Source: Kiritimatiellia bacterium (GTDB taxonomy: Bacteria > Verrucomicrobiota > Kiritimatiellia > UBA8416 > SLMC01). Taken from it: a stretch of DNA of 6,479 bases. The notes beneath the pieces are model-generated. The model had not been told where the DNA came from and searched no databases. It saw nothing but the letters and a program-made list of their open reading frames with translations. Below are positions 6,383 to 6,479 of the stretch, in pieces. How positions within the stretch are numbered: position 1 is the first letter of the stretch; every line of letters begins with the position of its first letter. Both the position numbers and the translations under genes were made by a program. The stretch spans positions 1-6,479 of the forward strand of contig SLMC01000402.1 in the NCBI GenBank assembly GCA_007133745.1, read 5' to 3'.

Positions 6383-6401
6383 CCGCGGGCAACGCCCCCG
6401 G
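6383..6401. repeat. CCGCGGGC/GCCCCCGG hairpin
   Basis: An eight-base stem (6383-6390 with 6394-6401) closes on an AAC loop, with one C-C mismatch at 6386/6398. It lies 11 bases after the previous hairpin and probably belongs to the same repeat unit. Confidence 0.55.
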
Positions 6402-6415
6402 ATTACGGACACCCC

Positions 6416-6476
6416 CCTCCAACTCCGCGTCCCGTCCGCCGCCTCGAAGCGGCGGACGGGACGCGGAGTTGTGAGG
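6416..6476. repeat. Long hairpin with perfect 22-bp core stem
   Basis: Bases 6421-6442 are exactly complementary to 6449-6470, with only CTCGAA (6443-6448) as loop. The stem extends by C6420-G6471. Then, with T6472 bulged, CCTC (6416-6419) pairs with GAGG (6473-6476), for 27 pairs in all. It is very GC-rich and lacks a T-run on either strand within the window. It may be a palindromic repeat element or a bidirectional terminator; the window ends three bases later. Confidence 0.8.
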
Positions 6477-6479
6477 TGC

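Noticed and set aside
5939..6412. 157-codon minus-strand frame across the right flank
   Set aside because: Half is shadow of the giant gene and half is translated palindromic repeat; low complexity, with no start signal.
6344..6479. Small + strand frame beginning ATGATGAACCTC
   Set aside because: It consists entirely of the hairpin repeats (translates as NLNPEGVTQ...), a common source of false small proteins; no ribosome-binding site of note.

Overview
The window is dominated by one very long gene. A single open reading frame (205-6183, + strand, 1992 codons) fills about 92% of it and encodes a giant, apparently exported, multi-domain beta-sandwich protein. The only other content is short non-coding DNA on each side: 1-204 on the left and 6184-6479 on the right. 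I see no tRNA, rRNA, CRISPR array or transposase.

Organism: the coding sequence is GC-rich, with a strong bias against TTA, CTA and TCA codons. A secreted protein of nearly 2000 residues built from concanavalin-like modules, with intergenic DNA full of small palindromes, suggests a bacterium of the PVC group (Kiritimatiellota, Verrucomicrobiota, Lentisphaerota or Planctomycetota). This comes from gene style and remembered repeat style, not from a database match, so it is tentative.

Left flank (1-204): the two ends of this segment mirror each other. Bases 1-31 and 176-206 match at 26 of 31 positions as an inverted repeat. Each copy carries the same -10-like hexamer (TAGTCT), preceded by a T-tract and ending next to a start codon or the window edge. 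The simplest reading is a divergent promoter pair: one promoter fires right into the giant gene with almost no leader, the other fires left into a gene outside the window. A 206-bp MITE-like element with terminal inverted repeats is the rival reading. Between the two copies lie an imperfect hairpin (72-108) and a short tandem motif (137-161).

Giant protein: signal peptide (about 1-31); five successive LamG/DUF1080-like beta-sandwich modules (about 40-941); a linker (about 942-1032); a C-terminal half alternating three jelly-roll-like modules with four Ig-like modules (about 1033-1969); and a Glu/Pro/Thr tail (about 1970-1992). No catalytic motif and no membrane or sorting anchor is visible. 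The likely role is binding of extracellular polysaccharide or surface adhesion; this is inferred from fold-like patterns only.

Right flank (6184-6479): no gene is supported. It holds a run of distinct palindromes: a GT/CA-rich inverted repeat, three small GC hairpins that look like one composite intergenic repeat, and a long hairpin with a perfect 22-bp core stem at the window edge. Some may end transcription, but none has a good U-tract.
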